Source of the DNA: Uloborus plumipes
Taxonomy: Eukaryota; Arthropoda; Arachnida; Araneae; Uloboridae
DNA length: 64,000 nt
Direction of reading: 5' to 3'
Assembly (NCBI GenBank): GCA_038373865.1
Contig: JAXGGA010002365.1
Span: 10,001-74,000, forward strand
Both the position numbers and the translations under genes were made by a program. Each line of letters opens with the position of its first letter. Positions within the stretch are counted from its first letter, which is position 1. Positions 1-11,174 of the stretch are shown piece by piece. A model generated the notes under the pieces. It had not been told where the DNA came from. It searched no databases and saw only the letters and a list, made by a program, of their open reading frames with translations.

Positions 1-3000
1 GTCGGTGTTCTCGTTGTGGGATGTTTGTGTGGTGAAACTGCTAGTGGTGAGTTTGTTGGTGTTGGTTGGTGGTTTGCTGTTGGTGGACTCAGTGATTTGT
101 AGATGTCGTTTGTGTGCTTGTGTTGCTGGAGAATATGTTCTGTAAGTGTGTTTGTTATGTGTGGTGTGTGTGAGCTGATGCGTGTGTACTGTCGTGTTGG
201 CTGGTGTGATTTGTGTTGGGAGTGGGGTCTTGTGTGTGTGGAGTTTCCTGTCTGTTGTGGGTGTAGTATGTGGACTAGTTTATATGTTGGTTAGACTGGT
301 TAAGTTATGGTGATGTGTAATGCGTTGTGAGTTGTCGGGACATGTTGTGTGTTGATGTTTATGTGGTTAAGGTGGTCTGGGTTCGTGTGTTGAGTAATGT
401 CTTGTGCATCTGTGTGGGTGGGAAGTGTCTGATTTGTTGTGCGATGATGATAGTAGTTGAATGTGTTGTGGATGTGATAGTGTCCTGATAGTGGTAGTAG
501 TTGATGGGCTTTTGCTGTGATTTGTGTGATGGTGTGTTGCATTGACTGTGGTTGGTGGGTGTTACTGTCCTTAGGTTTGGTGGGTTGCTTATGGTTGCTT
601 GTGCTGGTGGTTGGATGTGTGTGTTGATAGGTTTTTGAGAACATGGTCGTTGTGTGTGTGGTGTGCTCAGGGATTGGTGAATGTTGTATGTGAGTGGCTG
701 TCGTTATGGCTCTATTGACTTGCTATTTGTTGTGCACACCTTCTCGATGGGTCTTGTAGCGTGAGTGGTTGACTGTATTATTGGGTTCTTGGAGGTTGGA
801 TAGGTATTGTTGAGATGTGTTTGTGAGTGCGGAGTGTTGTTGTTGGTCGGAGTTTGCTGTGGGAAATGTAGTTGTTGTGTTTGGTAGTGTGAAATAGTGG
901 TTATTGTTGCTATGATCTGTTGTGCGGGTGTGATTTGATTTGTTTCGTCTAGATGTGACGAGGTGTGATGTGATTCTGTTTTCCTTGATTTAAGGATTTA
1001 GTTTGTGGAGTTGTAGTTAGTGTGTAGGTACGTTGATCTTGGTGGTGTGGTGTGTCGAATTGTCAGTATGTTTGTAGGTCAGTGTATGTTTGCTGCTAGG
1101 ATAGAGTGATGATTGTGTATGTGGTTTTGTTGAGTGTGTGTTTATTGTGCGTGATCTGGTATGTTGTAGTGGTAAGTGTTCTGTATGTTGTCGTGGCTGT
1201 TATATTTACTCTGGGTGTTTTTGTTGAGTTAGTGTGGATTGTTGTTGTGAAGTTGTTGTGCTAGAGTTTGTGTTGCTGTCTTGTGTGAGCGTGTATGTGG
1301 TTGCGTGTGTGATCTTATGTGGACTTTTGATTTGCGTTTTGTGTGATGGTTTTGCGTGGTCTTGTTTGGACCTGGTGTCTGGCTTTAGCTTTGATGGTCA
1401 TGGTTAGTGTGATGTTGTGTGCATGGTTTTGTGTGTGACTGATGCGATGGTGTTTGGGTGAATTGTTTCCTATTTAAGTGGTGTGGGTGGTGATATTGTA
1501 TTAGCATTGTGGTTTTTTGGTATTGGTTATTTGGTCGGGTTGTGTGCGTTGTTGTGGCTTAATTGGATGTGGTGCGATGTTGTCGTGCGGCTATGTGTGG
1601 GTGAGTTGATGTTGTTTGTGGTTTTGTGTGTATGCTTGCGTATTTCTGCTGTGGTCTTGTCTGGAGATAGTGGTAGTGCTCTCATTCCCTCTGATTTGTT
1701 GTTTTTGTTGGGTCGTACTGTGTCGATGTGTGTATTGTTGGATGCATTTGGTTTTGTTGATATTGGTGGATTGGTATAGATGGGTTGTGAAACTTGTTGA
1801 TTTGTGGTGCTGATGTTGGTTATGTATGGTGTAATATGCGTAGGTCTCTGTTTGTGTGCTGAATGTTTGGTTAACTCTGTTGCTAATGTTTTGGGCTAAT
1901 TTTGGGTGGTTTATGCTTTTTGCTGAGTAGAATGTGAATGTAGTTTATTACTGGTGTGGTCGATTGTATGTTTGGTCGGGACTGTCTGTTTGATTGTGCG
2001 CGTTCATTGTTTCGTGCTTGACTTGGGAACGTGATGGGGACTTTATTTTAAAAGTATGTTGGGTGGGGGTTTGATGCTGTGGATTGTTTATAGACACCTA
2101 TGGCGTTGGATTGTTGAATTGATTGGGCTTTATGTTTGAGCGTGTGGGGACTGGATTAGGTTACGGGTGTGGTGCGTGTGGCTTTTTTGCTTGGGATGTT
2201 TGGTGTTGGTTTGTTTTGTTGTAATCGGTTTGAATGTGTGAGTGTGGGTGTGTGCCTATTGTGCTTGGTGTCTTGTATATTTTTTGTTGGATTGTGTGTG
2301 GATCAATGTTTTCTGAAGTGGTGCTGTGTTGTTTTTTGTGTAGGTGGGTTGTTGCGTTGGTCTGTCGTTGGTTTGTTGTAGTGTGATGTTTGTCTTGATG
2401 TCTTGATTTGTGGTTAATTTTTGTTTTGTGTTTTGAAATGTGTTTGTTGGTGTGTTGCTGATTAGTGTGTTGATTTTGGGCATGTGTTGTTGATTAGTTG
2501 GTGTTTGGGCTGTATATGTTGTTTGGGAATGCTGTTAGTTTGATCTCATTATGGATTGCTTTGTTGTGATGGTGTGTGGTGGGTTGTGTGCGTGGTTTTA
2601 ATTTTTTCGTTGCGAGTGGTTCACTTGTGGTGTTGGTTGTTTGTTGCGACTTAATAGTTTTTTATCTATGTTTTAGTGGTGGTTATGTTTTTTGTGGGAC
2701 TTTCTCTTTTGGGGTATTTGGTTTGGGTTCTATGTTTCGTGGTTTTTTGATTGATGTGTGAGTGGTTGATTGTCACATTCTTCTGTTATATGCGGGATTT
2801 GGTCTGTGTTACTAATGTATATTGTGATATAAGTAGTGATTGGATCGTACTGTTTAGTGTTTATGCTTTCTGCTTTTGTGTTTTTGTGCTTTGGTGTGCG
2901 GTAGTGTGTTGTTGGAGCTGGAGGTGGTGTTGTTGGCTGTATTGTTGTACTGTAGATATGTGGTGTGATTGGTTGGTGTGGTGCTGTGGTGATGTCGTTA

Positions 3001-3010
3001 GATTGGTGTA
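1..3010. other. G+T-rich, strand-asymmetric block of unknown nature
   Basis: For about 3 kb the plus strand is dominated by G and T, roughly four fifths of bases by eye, with A and C both scarce. There is no fixed repeat period. GTGTG, TTGTG and GGTTG words recur in irregular order. Open frames here are short, lack recognisable domains and simply reflect composition: Val, Cys, Leu, Phe and Trp on plus, Thr, His, Asn and Gln on minus. The block ends abruptly near 3010, where the sequence becomes almost pure A+T. It could be a degenerate satellite, a contig-end or subtelomeric sequence, or an assembly or base-calling artefact. I cannot decide from sequence alone. Confidence 0.7.
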
Positions 3011-3275
3011 GTTAGTATTAAAGCACAATTAACACCATAATAATTACAAATATTTTATATATTAATATATAATAATTAATCATATAAATTCATATATAAA
3101 TATTATTATAATTATCTATTATATCAATTTATATATAATATAAAAAATATATTCAACAACCATACCCAAATTTCGATATAATATACAAAAATTATATAAT
3201 ATTGATTAATATTTTAAAAAAAGTAAAATAATATCATTTATTATTATAATAATATTAATAAATTCTAATAATATT
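3011..3275. other. Nearly pure A+T segment abutting the G+T block
   Basis: About 265 bases consist mostly of TATA, AATATT and ATAATT words. G is extremely rare and there are a few isolated C residues. The switch from the G+T-rich strand is sharp. From about 3278 the composition returns to the ordinary AT-rich level of the rest of the window. No coding or element structure was seen. Confidence 0.65.
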
Positions 3276-3419
3276 GTGGAGAGTGGTAGCTAAATATACT
3301 TACAATTCAAAAATTTATGTTTTTCTTATTCGTTGTTTCCGAGCCTCGAGGTAGAAAGGTTAATAAATCAGAAATAAATTACTTTCTCGCTTTAAAGGTT
3401 TATCTCTATCAGTTGAAAA

Positions 3420-3811
3420 GAAAAAAAAAAGCAGTTTAATTGTTTTTGACTTATTTCATGCTAAAATGAAATAGGTGAGCCTTGAAATGAAAATTCATTG
3501 TTTTAATTTTAATCTTTGTTGGAAAATGCTAATATTTAAATACCATAAATTTTATCAATTTGTAACCTAAAGGCTCATGTCGATTAAAAAAATAGGTCTA
3601 ATAATAGGATAGATTCCTATAAAAGGGTCATTTTTTTTTTGACAAAAAACTTGAATTTGAGCTTTTTAGATTTTTTTAAAATTTCAAGACCCCGCCTATG
3701 AGAATTCTATTACATCAGTGAACCTCTGTGTCAAGTTTGATGAAAATCTGACGCAAACTGTGGATTTGTATAGAGAACAAGTATACATACACTCATTTTT
3801 ATAGATATAGA
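3420..3811 (-). mobile_element. Helitron copy A, non-autonomous, 3' end not recognisable
   Basis: Read on the minus strand it starts with A|TCTATATCTATAAAAATG at 3811, matching the 5' termini of the copies at 6125-6532 and 54750 onward. It shares their internal segment (a TTTTCATCAAACTTG-like word and the GAATTC...CATAGG region). The 3' hairpin and CTAG terminus seen in the copy at 6125 are not evident. The copy instead runs into a poly-T/A stretch near 3420, so that boundary is approximate. Confidence 0.6.
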
Positions 3812-4109
3812 TTTGTGTACAGCAGACTTTTAAGACTGATTATTGAATAAATTTGATTGAAATCTTAAACTGTTCCACTTTTATGGTTTTTGAAAAGTGT
3901 CAATTTATTTGATTGTTTTAATACTAATAATTTTAGTTTCTAAAAAGTTATTTTAAAAGTTAAATTGTTAAACAATTTATAGGCCTGAATGTCAATTCCT
4001 CGTATAGAAAAATAAAAAGCTGAATCCTCATATACAAAATAATTATAGATATTTTTGTTGTTAATCAGTTGGGAAGGTAAACCTTGTATAATATGTTCAC
4101 TCGAAAAAA

Positions 4110-4262
4110 TTTTTAGTGTATCTCAACACCAAATGTGGTGGCAACGGCAACTACTTTACACCAAGTGTCGTTTAGTGAAACACCACAGATAATTCTTGGT
4201 GTTACCGAGCACCACGACAAATTTTTGGTGTTATCAGACACCAAGAATTCTTCTTGGTGTTT
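4110..4262. repeat. Cluster of ACACCA/TGGTGT inverted motifs
   Basis: Within about 150 bases the words ACACCA or CACCAAG and their complements TGGTGT or CTTGGTG occur about eight times in alternating orientation, so the segment could form several short hairpins. It looks like a MITE core or degenerate repeat. No clear TSD was found. Confidence 0.45.
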
Positions 4263-5430
4263 AAGTCAATAATAATATCTCATCTAAATTATACATAAAA
4301 AATAAGTAAGAAATCAGGTTCATTTGAGATAATTTTTCTTAGAGTAATTATTTATTTTATAAAATAATTATTATTTATTCAATTTTCAAGTCGTCGTCCA
4401 GAAAATTTTTCTAGCTATGATACTACTTTTTGTTGCAAAATATTTATTATTATTCATTTATTTTTTCACACCAAATTTCAAATTTTAAAATAAATTGAAA
4501 ATGAACCATTGATAAACTTCTTGCAGAAGGAAAAAATTGCTTAGTTAATGTTTTATGATAATTTTGATTCTACACAAAATTTAATAAATTACTTTTAATT
4601 TGTAGTTCTCGAAATTGAAATTTTTGTATGGAATAGTTGCTACTGTAATTTTTGCTTTTATCCTGGAGCAAGAAAAATAAAGTTTTGCTCTTCATTTCTT
4701 CTAACGCTATTGCATTTAGTATATGATGCTTTTCAAGTGCTATATTATAGAGGTACCATACCACTGACTTGAAGCACTAAACCATTTCTTTGATTTAAAA
4801 AAAAACAAAGAAAATGCGTCCCCATGCAATTTATTACTACTAAAATATGACAAGCATTTATTAATAAATTTATAATTCTTGCAAAGTTCTAATGTTGACC
4901 TAGTTTTTTCTAAAGATTAGTTCAAAAAAAAAAAAAAAAAAAGGATTTCCCCCTCCCCCATCTGAAATTAATCAGTTTTGGTTTTGAAAATAGGAAGGGG
5001 AGGGGGGTAGACACTTCCCTTATCTCAGGCACACACTTATCATTGAGATATGCCTTATAAAAAAACATGCAAATGACATGACTAGACATGAAGCAGGCTA
5101 CTTAAATTGATACCATTAAAAAATTAAAACCATTTTCACTTGTTTATTAATAGAAATAATCATCTTCTCTCATTAAGATTTTAAAACTTTCGCACCCTAA
5201 ATATTCCTGTATTTGTAGGAAAGTCCATTTGCAACAGTTCTTCTATTTTGTAAGAAACAAGTGATAAATGTTTATAGCTGAAACCATTGCCCAAAGCTTA
5301 TTCAATATTACAATTCGGTTGATGATATTATTAATTGATATTGTTAATTTTTTGTCGTCTTCCCATTGACATTGATTAAATGCAATTCAGAACTTTAACT
5401 TAATCAGTATAGTATTATGTGAATGAATGC
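4263..5430. other. AT-rich intergenic stretch, nothing recognised
   Basis: Ordinary AT-rich sequence with a poly-A run near 4923-4942. No ORF with recognisable content, and no paired element ends were found. Confidence 0.5.
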
Positions 5431-5459
5431 ATATATATATCAATACCCGCATAAGAAAA

Positions 5460-5520
5460 GATACAAAAACGCGGGTGGGTTGGGTTTTTGTAGAAAAACC
5501 CGGGTTTTTGCCAACCCTGG
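5460..5520. repeat. Right end of a hAT-like element, partner not found
   Basis: A short palindrome (GGGTTTTTGTAGAAAAACCC) is followed by CGGGTTTTTGCCAACCCTG. The terminal CCAACCCTG resembles a hAT-type right end of the CAGGGTTGG class. No matching left end or TSD was located, so this is only a fragment. Confidence 0.35.
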
Positions 5521-5899
5521 GGATAATAAGAACCGAAAAAATGAAGAACAGAGAATTAAGAAACGAAAAAATGACGAACGGACATTTTTCAAAATCACGG
5601 AAATATAATTAACGAAACGGAAAAACTCCGGCAACTCAGCTGCCGTTTATTTTTCCGTAATTTTCAGGACATTTTTTAACAGTGTACAGTTCATTCCTGT
5701 CAAAAAAATAGACAGTTCTACGATCAACGAAAAAGATAAGCAAGTCATTTCCTAAATTTGATGCTCAGATTATAATATTTCGTGGTTTATCAAAATATTT
5801 TTTGTTATGAAAAAATTAAAAAAAATTCTTGTATTTACCATTTAAGTACTAATTGAAGTCTACGATGTCCAGTGCAGAAAACTTGCTCAGTTTATTTTA

Positions 5900-6868
5900 A
5901 ACATATTTTGATTCAAAATATTTAGAGCAAAGTATACGAACAGCAAAATGGATGGGGCAAGTGAAAAATTTACTTTCATTCATTTTTTAATAAACTTACG
6001 TATTTCTTCATTTATTAATCTATTTAAATTCCTTTACTTATTAATTCCACTTTAGATATTCAAACGCTTTTTTTTTATTCACTCATTTATATTTTTCACA
6101 AACATTAATAAATTAATTTATTAACTAGCTTATTACCTGGCGTTGCCCGGTATTGCATTATATTTTTTCCTTATTTCATGCTTAAATTAAACAGGTGAGC
6201 CTTATAATGATTATTCATTGTAATCGTAATCTTTGTTGGAAAATACTCGTATTTAAATGTATTAAAGTTTATCATTTTGTATGCTTTTAAAGCCTAATCT
6301 CTATTACTCTATATATTCAAAATGGGAAGAAAATGCCATTTTGAAACAAAAAATTTGAAGTTTGAGCTTTTTGGATTTTTTAAAAAAATTTCAAAATTCC
6401 GCCTATGTGAATTCTAGTGCATCAAGGAACCTCTGTGCCAAGTTTGATGAAAATCCGACGAAAACTGGATCTGTATAAGGAACAAACATACATATATACA
6501 AATATACATACATCCATTTTTATACACATAAATACATTTATTCGTTTATTGCTTTAATAATTCACATATTCGTTTATTTATGCACTTATTTGGTTTCTAA
6601 TATTTTTAACAATCTGATAGAAAATGTTTCATTAAACATATTTTATTTCTCACATTGCCTTTGCTTTTTTCACGTGAACATTTTCCATATTAGTTTGAAG
6701 GTACAAAATAATTGCCAAAAATGAAAAATAATGCTTCAACTCAAGTTGTATTAAAAAAAACATTTTTCCATCTTTAAGTACAACAATGTTCGGAGCAAAT
6801 TTCCAATTTTTTTTCATTTTGAAAGTTAATTTATTTCAACTTTTTCACTTTGCCCCACACTCCCCTAC
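5900..6868 (-). repeat. GTGGGGCAAAGTGAAA repeat family, copy 1, split by a Helitron
   Basis: On the minus strand it begins near 6868 with TGTAGGGGAGTGTGGGGC, then AAAGTGAAA, the same leader as the plus-strand copy at 17158. The interior is a degenerate ATT/TATT-rich array (ATTCATTTATTAAT-like words), also seen in the other copy. The array is interrupted at 6125-6532 by Helitron copy B, which shows this repeat is the older insertion. The class of the element is unknown. Confidence 0.45.
6125..6532 (-). mobile_element. Helitron copy B, non-autonomous, intact 3' terminus
   Basis: The minus-strand 3' end shows the classical Helitron signature. A short hairpin, ACCGGGCAACGCCAGGT, is followed about 6 nt later by CTAG at 6128-6125, and the next base is T. 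This fits insertion between A and T without a target duplication. The 5' end near 6532 resembles the TCTATAT...TATAAAAATGG termini of copies A and C but the TC is mutated. About 0.4 kb with no ORF, hence non-autonomous. Confidence 0.75.
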
Positions 6869-7743
6869 ATGAAAAACGAGATTTTAAAGCTATTTAAATG
6901 AACATGAGCTAAAATAACGATTACGTCGCATGAGAACACTTGCAGTATTTGGCGTTATGATGGGCGACGTCACAAAAATGAGTCGAAGCTTTTACGAGCA
7001 CAGACCACTGCCCTTTCTCCGCTGGCTCCAGATAAGCAAACGCAGCGTTTTCCCGCAGGTTTAGGAAAATTGTACTCGAGTTGTATTGCTTGAAACTTTT
7101 ACATCAGCTAACTTCGATGGATGCATGTTTAGCGGTATTTAATGTTTTATGAAATCAAACTTAAATAAATGTGATACAATTTCCACCCCCATCATTGAAA
7201 ATATTCACAACTGCATGTTCTATGTGTGTGACTGAAAGAACTTCACAACATATTTTAACCATTTAGAGTTGTTATTTTTGAAATTCATATGTACTGGGCT
7301 CTTTTCCTTGCTCCTGGTTTTACTCAACGCCTCCTTAATACTAAATGCCTACTACATTTGCCTTAAAGCGGGAGATATTTGTTCGAAACAAAGCACCACC
7401 GTGCGATTAGCAGCTATTGACGATGATCCTGACAATTCTCAAATTAAAATATCTTGATTGGTTAATTATTTCATTTAAATTTAGAAATAGACCAATTGCT
7501 TATTTTCTTGACAGTTTTCTTGTTGCGAAGAATTTCGATAGCTGGCAGTGCATAATGAACAAAGGGAGAATTTTTGCTCTGTGTTAAAAACCACAGAGCA
7601 GTAGGCATGTAGTAGTATTACGGGGGCGTTGCTTTACTATGCATTGACGAATTGACGTATTTTTCAATCTGTCTGTCGCAAAGATACTGACTTCAGTTTT
7701 CTGAATAAAGCGTTGGAAGCGGGAAAATGCCTTTGAATAATGC
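6869..7743. other. Intergenic, no supported gene
   Basis: There is a small plus-strand ORF at 7269-7457 with a hydrophobic N-terminal third (see findings). The segment 7584-7743 contains degenerate zinc-finger sequence belonging to the neighbouring array. Nothing else is supported. Confidence 0.4.
7690..7743 (-). pseudogene. Frameshifted 15th zinc finger downstream of the stop
   Basis: Directly after the last codons of the zinc-finger ORF, another minus-strand frame reads [16 protein letters not shown], the start of a further finger. Compared with neighbouring repeats, the linker-to-first-Cys segment is 5 nt shorter. This shifts the frame and creates the TGA at 7744-7746. The second Cys is Tyr and the His pair is gone. 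It is decayed array sequence. Confidence 0.6.
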
Positions 7744-8967
7744 TCACAATGGTGCCTCCCCAGCATGGATCCTCAGATGTTTCTTTAAATTTGAAGCGAA
7801 TGAAAAGGCCCTCGAGCAATGCTCACAGGAATACGGTTTCTCCCCGGTGTGGATTCTGAGATGTGTTTTTAAAGTTGAAGCTTCGGAAAATGACTTAGAG
7901 CAAAGTTCACAGGAGTACGGTTTCTCCCCGGTGTAGATTCTGAGATGTGTTTTTAAAGCTGAAGCTTGGGAAAATGCCTTAGAGCAATGTTCACAGGAGT
8001 ACGGTTTCTCCACGGTGTGGATTCTGAGATGTGTTTTTAAATTTGAAGCTTGGGAAAATGACTTAGAACAATGTTCACAGGAGTACGGTTTCACCCCGGT
8101 GTGAATTCTGAGATGTGTTTTTAAAGCTGATGCGTCAGAAAATGACTGAGAGCAATGTTCACAGGAATACGGTTTCTCCCCGGTGTGGATTCTGAGATGT
8201 GTTTTTAAAATTGAAGCTTGGGAAAACGACTTAGAGCATTGTTCACAGGAGTACGGTTTCTCCCCAGTGTGAATTCTGAGATGTTTTTTTAAACCTGAAG
8301 CGTAGGAAAATGACTGAGAGCAATGTTCGCAGGAGTAAGGTTTCTCCCCGGTGTGGATTCTGAGATGTTTTTTTAAACCTGAAGCTTGGGAAAATGACTT
8401 AGAGCATTGTTCACAGGAGTACGGTTTCTCCCCAGTGTGGATTCTGAGATGTTTTTCTAAAACTGAAGCGCAGGAAAATGACTGAGAGCAATGTTCGCAG
8501 TAGTACGGTTTCTCCCCGGTGTGGATTCTGAGATGTGTTTTAAAAACTGAAGCGTGGGAAAATGACTGAGAGCAATGTTCACAGGAGTACGGTTTCTCCC
8601 GGGTGTGGATTCTGATATGTCCTTTTAAAGTTGAAGCTTGGGAAAATGACTTAGAGCATTTTTCACAGGAGTACGGTTTCTCCCCAGTGTGGATTCTGAG
8701 ATGTTTTTCTAAAAATGAAGCGTAGGAAAATGACTGAGAGCAATGTTCGCAGGAGTACGGTTTCTCCCCGGTGTGGATTTTGAGATGTGTTTTTAAATTT
8801 GAAGCTTGGGAAAATGACTTAGAACAATGTTCACAGGAGTACGGTTTTTCTCCAGTGTGGATCCTCAAGTGTGTCTTAAAATGGGAAGCGTTGGAAAAGG
8901 CCTTTAGGCAATGTTCGCACAAATAATTCTCTTTAGAACATTGATAGGTATCCGACTGATATGCCAT
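7744..8967 (-). CDS. C2H2 zinc-finger protein with 14 tandem fingers
   Basis: The 407-residue product is almost entirely C2H2 zinc fingers, so it is probably a nuclear DNA-binding protein; its targets are unknown. Fourteen fingers start at residue 15 and repeat every 28 residues, joined by TGEKP-type linkers (variants TREKP, TGVKP, TVEKP). The finger core is [20 protein letters not shown] followed by RIH. Helix position 2 is Ser in every finger, while positions -1, 3 and 6 vary, as expected for base-contacting residues. Fingers 2-11 largely alternate CSK-SFSQ and CSQ-SFSx forms, suggesting duplication of finger pairs. Finger 12 ends RIY instead of RIH (codon TAC at 7933-7935), losing a zinc ligand. 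The frame ends in TGA immediately before a frameshifted 15th finger. ATG at 8967 is the only Met upstream of the first finger. The 14-residue leader has no KRAB, SCAN, BTB or ZAD domain, so upstream exons are possible. Confidence 0.85.
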   Translation of the reverse strand: MAYQSDTYQCSKENYLCEHCLKAFSNASHFKTHLRIHTGEKPYSCEHCSKSFSQASNLKTHLKIHTGEKPYSCEHCSQSFSYASFLEKHLRIHTGEKPYSCEKCSKSFSQASTLKGHIRIHTREKPYSCEHCSQSFSHASVFKTHLRIHTGEKPYYCEHCSQSFSCASVLEKHLRIHTGEKPYSCEQCSKSFSQASGLKKHLRIHTGEKPYSCEHCSQSFSYASGLKKHLRIHTGEKPYSCEQCSKSFSQASILKTHLRIHTGEKPYSCEHCSQSFSDASALKTHLRIHTGVKPYSCEHCSKSFSQASNLKTHLRIHTVEKPYSCEHCSKAFSQASALKTHLRIYTGEKPYSCELCSKSFSEASTLKTHLRIHTGEKPYSCEHCSRAFSFASNLKKHLRIHAGEAPL

Positions 8968-11170
8968 TGAAAAAAAAATATATAAAAGCGTTCATTCATT
9001 CAAAAGATGCTGCATTTTCATCAAAATGGACTGTCAAAAGTTTCTTCAGTCTCCAAACGTTAAAAGGATCAGGAAATAACAATATATAAGGGTATTCGCT
9101 TTTTTAAATGAGAGATCTCACTTTTGCTGATACGGAAAATGTTAATAAAAAATTAAACTGGTATTCTTCTCCCTTCTCGTAACTGAAGCTCTAGGACGGG
9201 CTTTGACGAATGAAAAGCAGGACAAGCCTTTTACATATGTCACAGTTTACGTATGTCACAGTCATGTTTTTGCTACTTTAGAGTCAGAAATGGTTTAATT
9301 TTTTTAATAAATTCAGTTTCTCCGAGTGTTTGTTACCATAACTTGCATGTAAGACAAACTTTCATGAAGATCTAGCCATAAAACTAAACCGAAATTAACA
9401 TTTTGTAGAAATGGATTCACATGGGCAGACGTGTCTGGTCGAATCTAAACACTTATGCGAAAAACTTTCTCAGTTTTTGACGATCCCTTCTCAGTTTCGA
9501 AAGCCAAGAAACCGGGTGTGATGTCAAGGACTGTTCTCCTTCATGCTGATAATTTTCCAACTTCAATGGAATAGCGTGTACTTTTAAATAAAACAAAGCT
9601 CACCTTGCGTGCGTTAGTGTACAAACAATACCACACAAGTATTAGACTAACCGTACTAACGATGACACAAAACAGGTTCGAATGTGTTACAGTGATCAGA
9701 TGAGCCGTTTCTCATCAGAAAACTTTTGCCGCCTCTTGATTTGCTGCTTTGAGTTTATGGTTCATAGTTGATTAGCAAAGCCTTCGTTCAATATCATTAT
9801 CTCTCGCTGGAAGGAGGAGTAACGATCACGAATGGTCTTTCGGAAATGGTTCCTCAGATGAAAGCAGAAACAAAGACGTGCGTTGAGGTAGGGCGAGTCA
9901 ACACTCCTTGTAGGCAGGATTATTGAATTCCAGCAACTTGTGCAGTACTGATTGTACTGAAATGAAATGAAAAGAAGGGAGAGTCAAAACACCTAAAAAT
10001 AATAATAAGAAGAAAAAAAATAAGTACAAGCAAAGCCGTTGTGTTCTTGTCGTCCAAGAGCTAGCAACGTAGAAAAAACAACTGTTTTAAGACGTCTGGC
10101 TCTTTGATATATTTTTCTCTATGCCCTTCTGAGCAGCATGCGGGGAGTCCGGCGGCTAAGAGTTGTAGCGTTTTTTACTGCGCATCGCATTTTCGCTGGT
10201 ACAAATAGTGATTTTTAAGTCATTATTGGGCAACTTCGCGTCAAATCAATCAAGAAAAAAAAAGTTTTGGGCTTCACCAGTTCCGATTTTAACAAAAATT
10301 AGTGTGAAGGACGCATATGACAAGATAAGCAATCCTGCTTAGCTAGTTTTAGATTTCTCTTTCAAAAATTGCGCAAAATACAGAGCTGTTAATGAATGAA
10401 AAAACCCCAAAAATTTTTACATGCAACTTCTTTTCAAATTACACAGGTCTGCAACCAAAAAACTGCATGGGATGTTTTGAGTGTCTTTTATGTTTTTCGG
10501 TGTGCTGAATTCGAAAATGACCTCCGTTTTTATCCATCACGTACAGTTTTTCCGCAAAACGTGTGTACTGAGTTTAGTAACGTACCATTTTACATCTATA
10601 TAACTGAATAAATTCTATACTAATTTATAATTTAAAAATATTGTTTACTACAAATAGTTTTTATTTGTTTCTGAGCTGTTGAAAGATTACCCACAGTTAT
10701 AAAAACTGAAAGAAAGGGAGAGAGCGAAGGCGGGGTCAGATGGGGGAAGTACAAACAGGACTGCTACACTCGCCTACAGAGGCACATTGATCAGCTTCAT
10801 ATACGGTGCAGTAGGTGCTTGGAATGTTAAGGATTTTGTCAAAATAAGGCTGATAGTGATAAGAGATAAAGAATGTGAGAGGATTTTTTTTTTTTTTTGC
10901 ATTTCGTTGGATTAGTTTTAAAAAAGCGTTGGTTTGTATTGATGTGTTTTTCTTTTTAATGTATTCCCTTCCCTTATCAGATCCAGGAAAATAAAATAAT
11001 ATCCGAATAAGCCGAAATGCTGCCATGGTGCATTTTCTTAATCAAGCTGACACCCCTTCTTAAAATAGAACCGTTCAAAGGTGTTAGGTGCTAGTCGCGG
11101 CTTTCCAGGTTGGACAGTATCGTGGTTGATCGTAAAAATGTTGTTTCCTCTCTCTTCACATTAAATTAGA
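8968..11170. other. Intergenic region upstream of the zinc-finger ORF
   Basis: No coding exon could be assigned with confidence. On the minus strand a T-rich tract lies immediately before the ATG at 8967, but the first AG follows inside the ORF, so a splice acceptor there is uncertain. A short direct repeat of TATGTCACAG occurs near 9236-9262. A minus-strand frame at 10736-11026 shows no recognisable domain. Confidence 0.4.
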
Positions 11171-11174
11171 ACTG

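Noticed and set aside
300..644. 114-residue minus ORF rich in Thr, His, Asn and Gln
   Set aside because: Its composition is the direct translation of an A+C-rich complement of the G+T block; no domain or start context supports a gene.
1483..1779. Hydrophobic plus ORF that looks like a membrane protein
   Set aside because: G+T-rich codons give Val, Leu, Phe, Cys and Gly automatically; overlapping frames look equally hydrophobic.
1..3010. Possible mitochondrial insertion
   Set aside because: The strand bias recalls some arthropod mitochondrial strands, but no mitochondrial gene, tRNA or rRNA segment could be recognised.
7727..7936. Plus-strand ORF opposite the zinc fingers
   Set aside because: Antisense shadow of the zinc-finger repeats.
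9670..9690. tRNA-like B-box word GGTTCGAAT
   Set aside because: No A box, acceptor stem or cloverleaf could be drawn around it.
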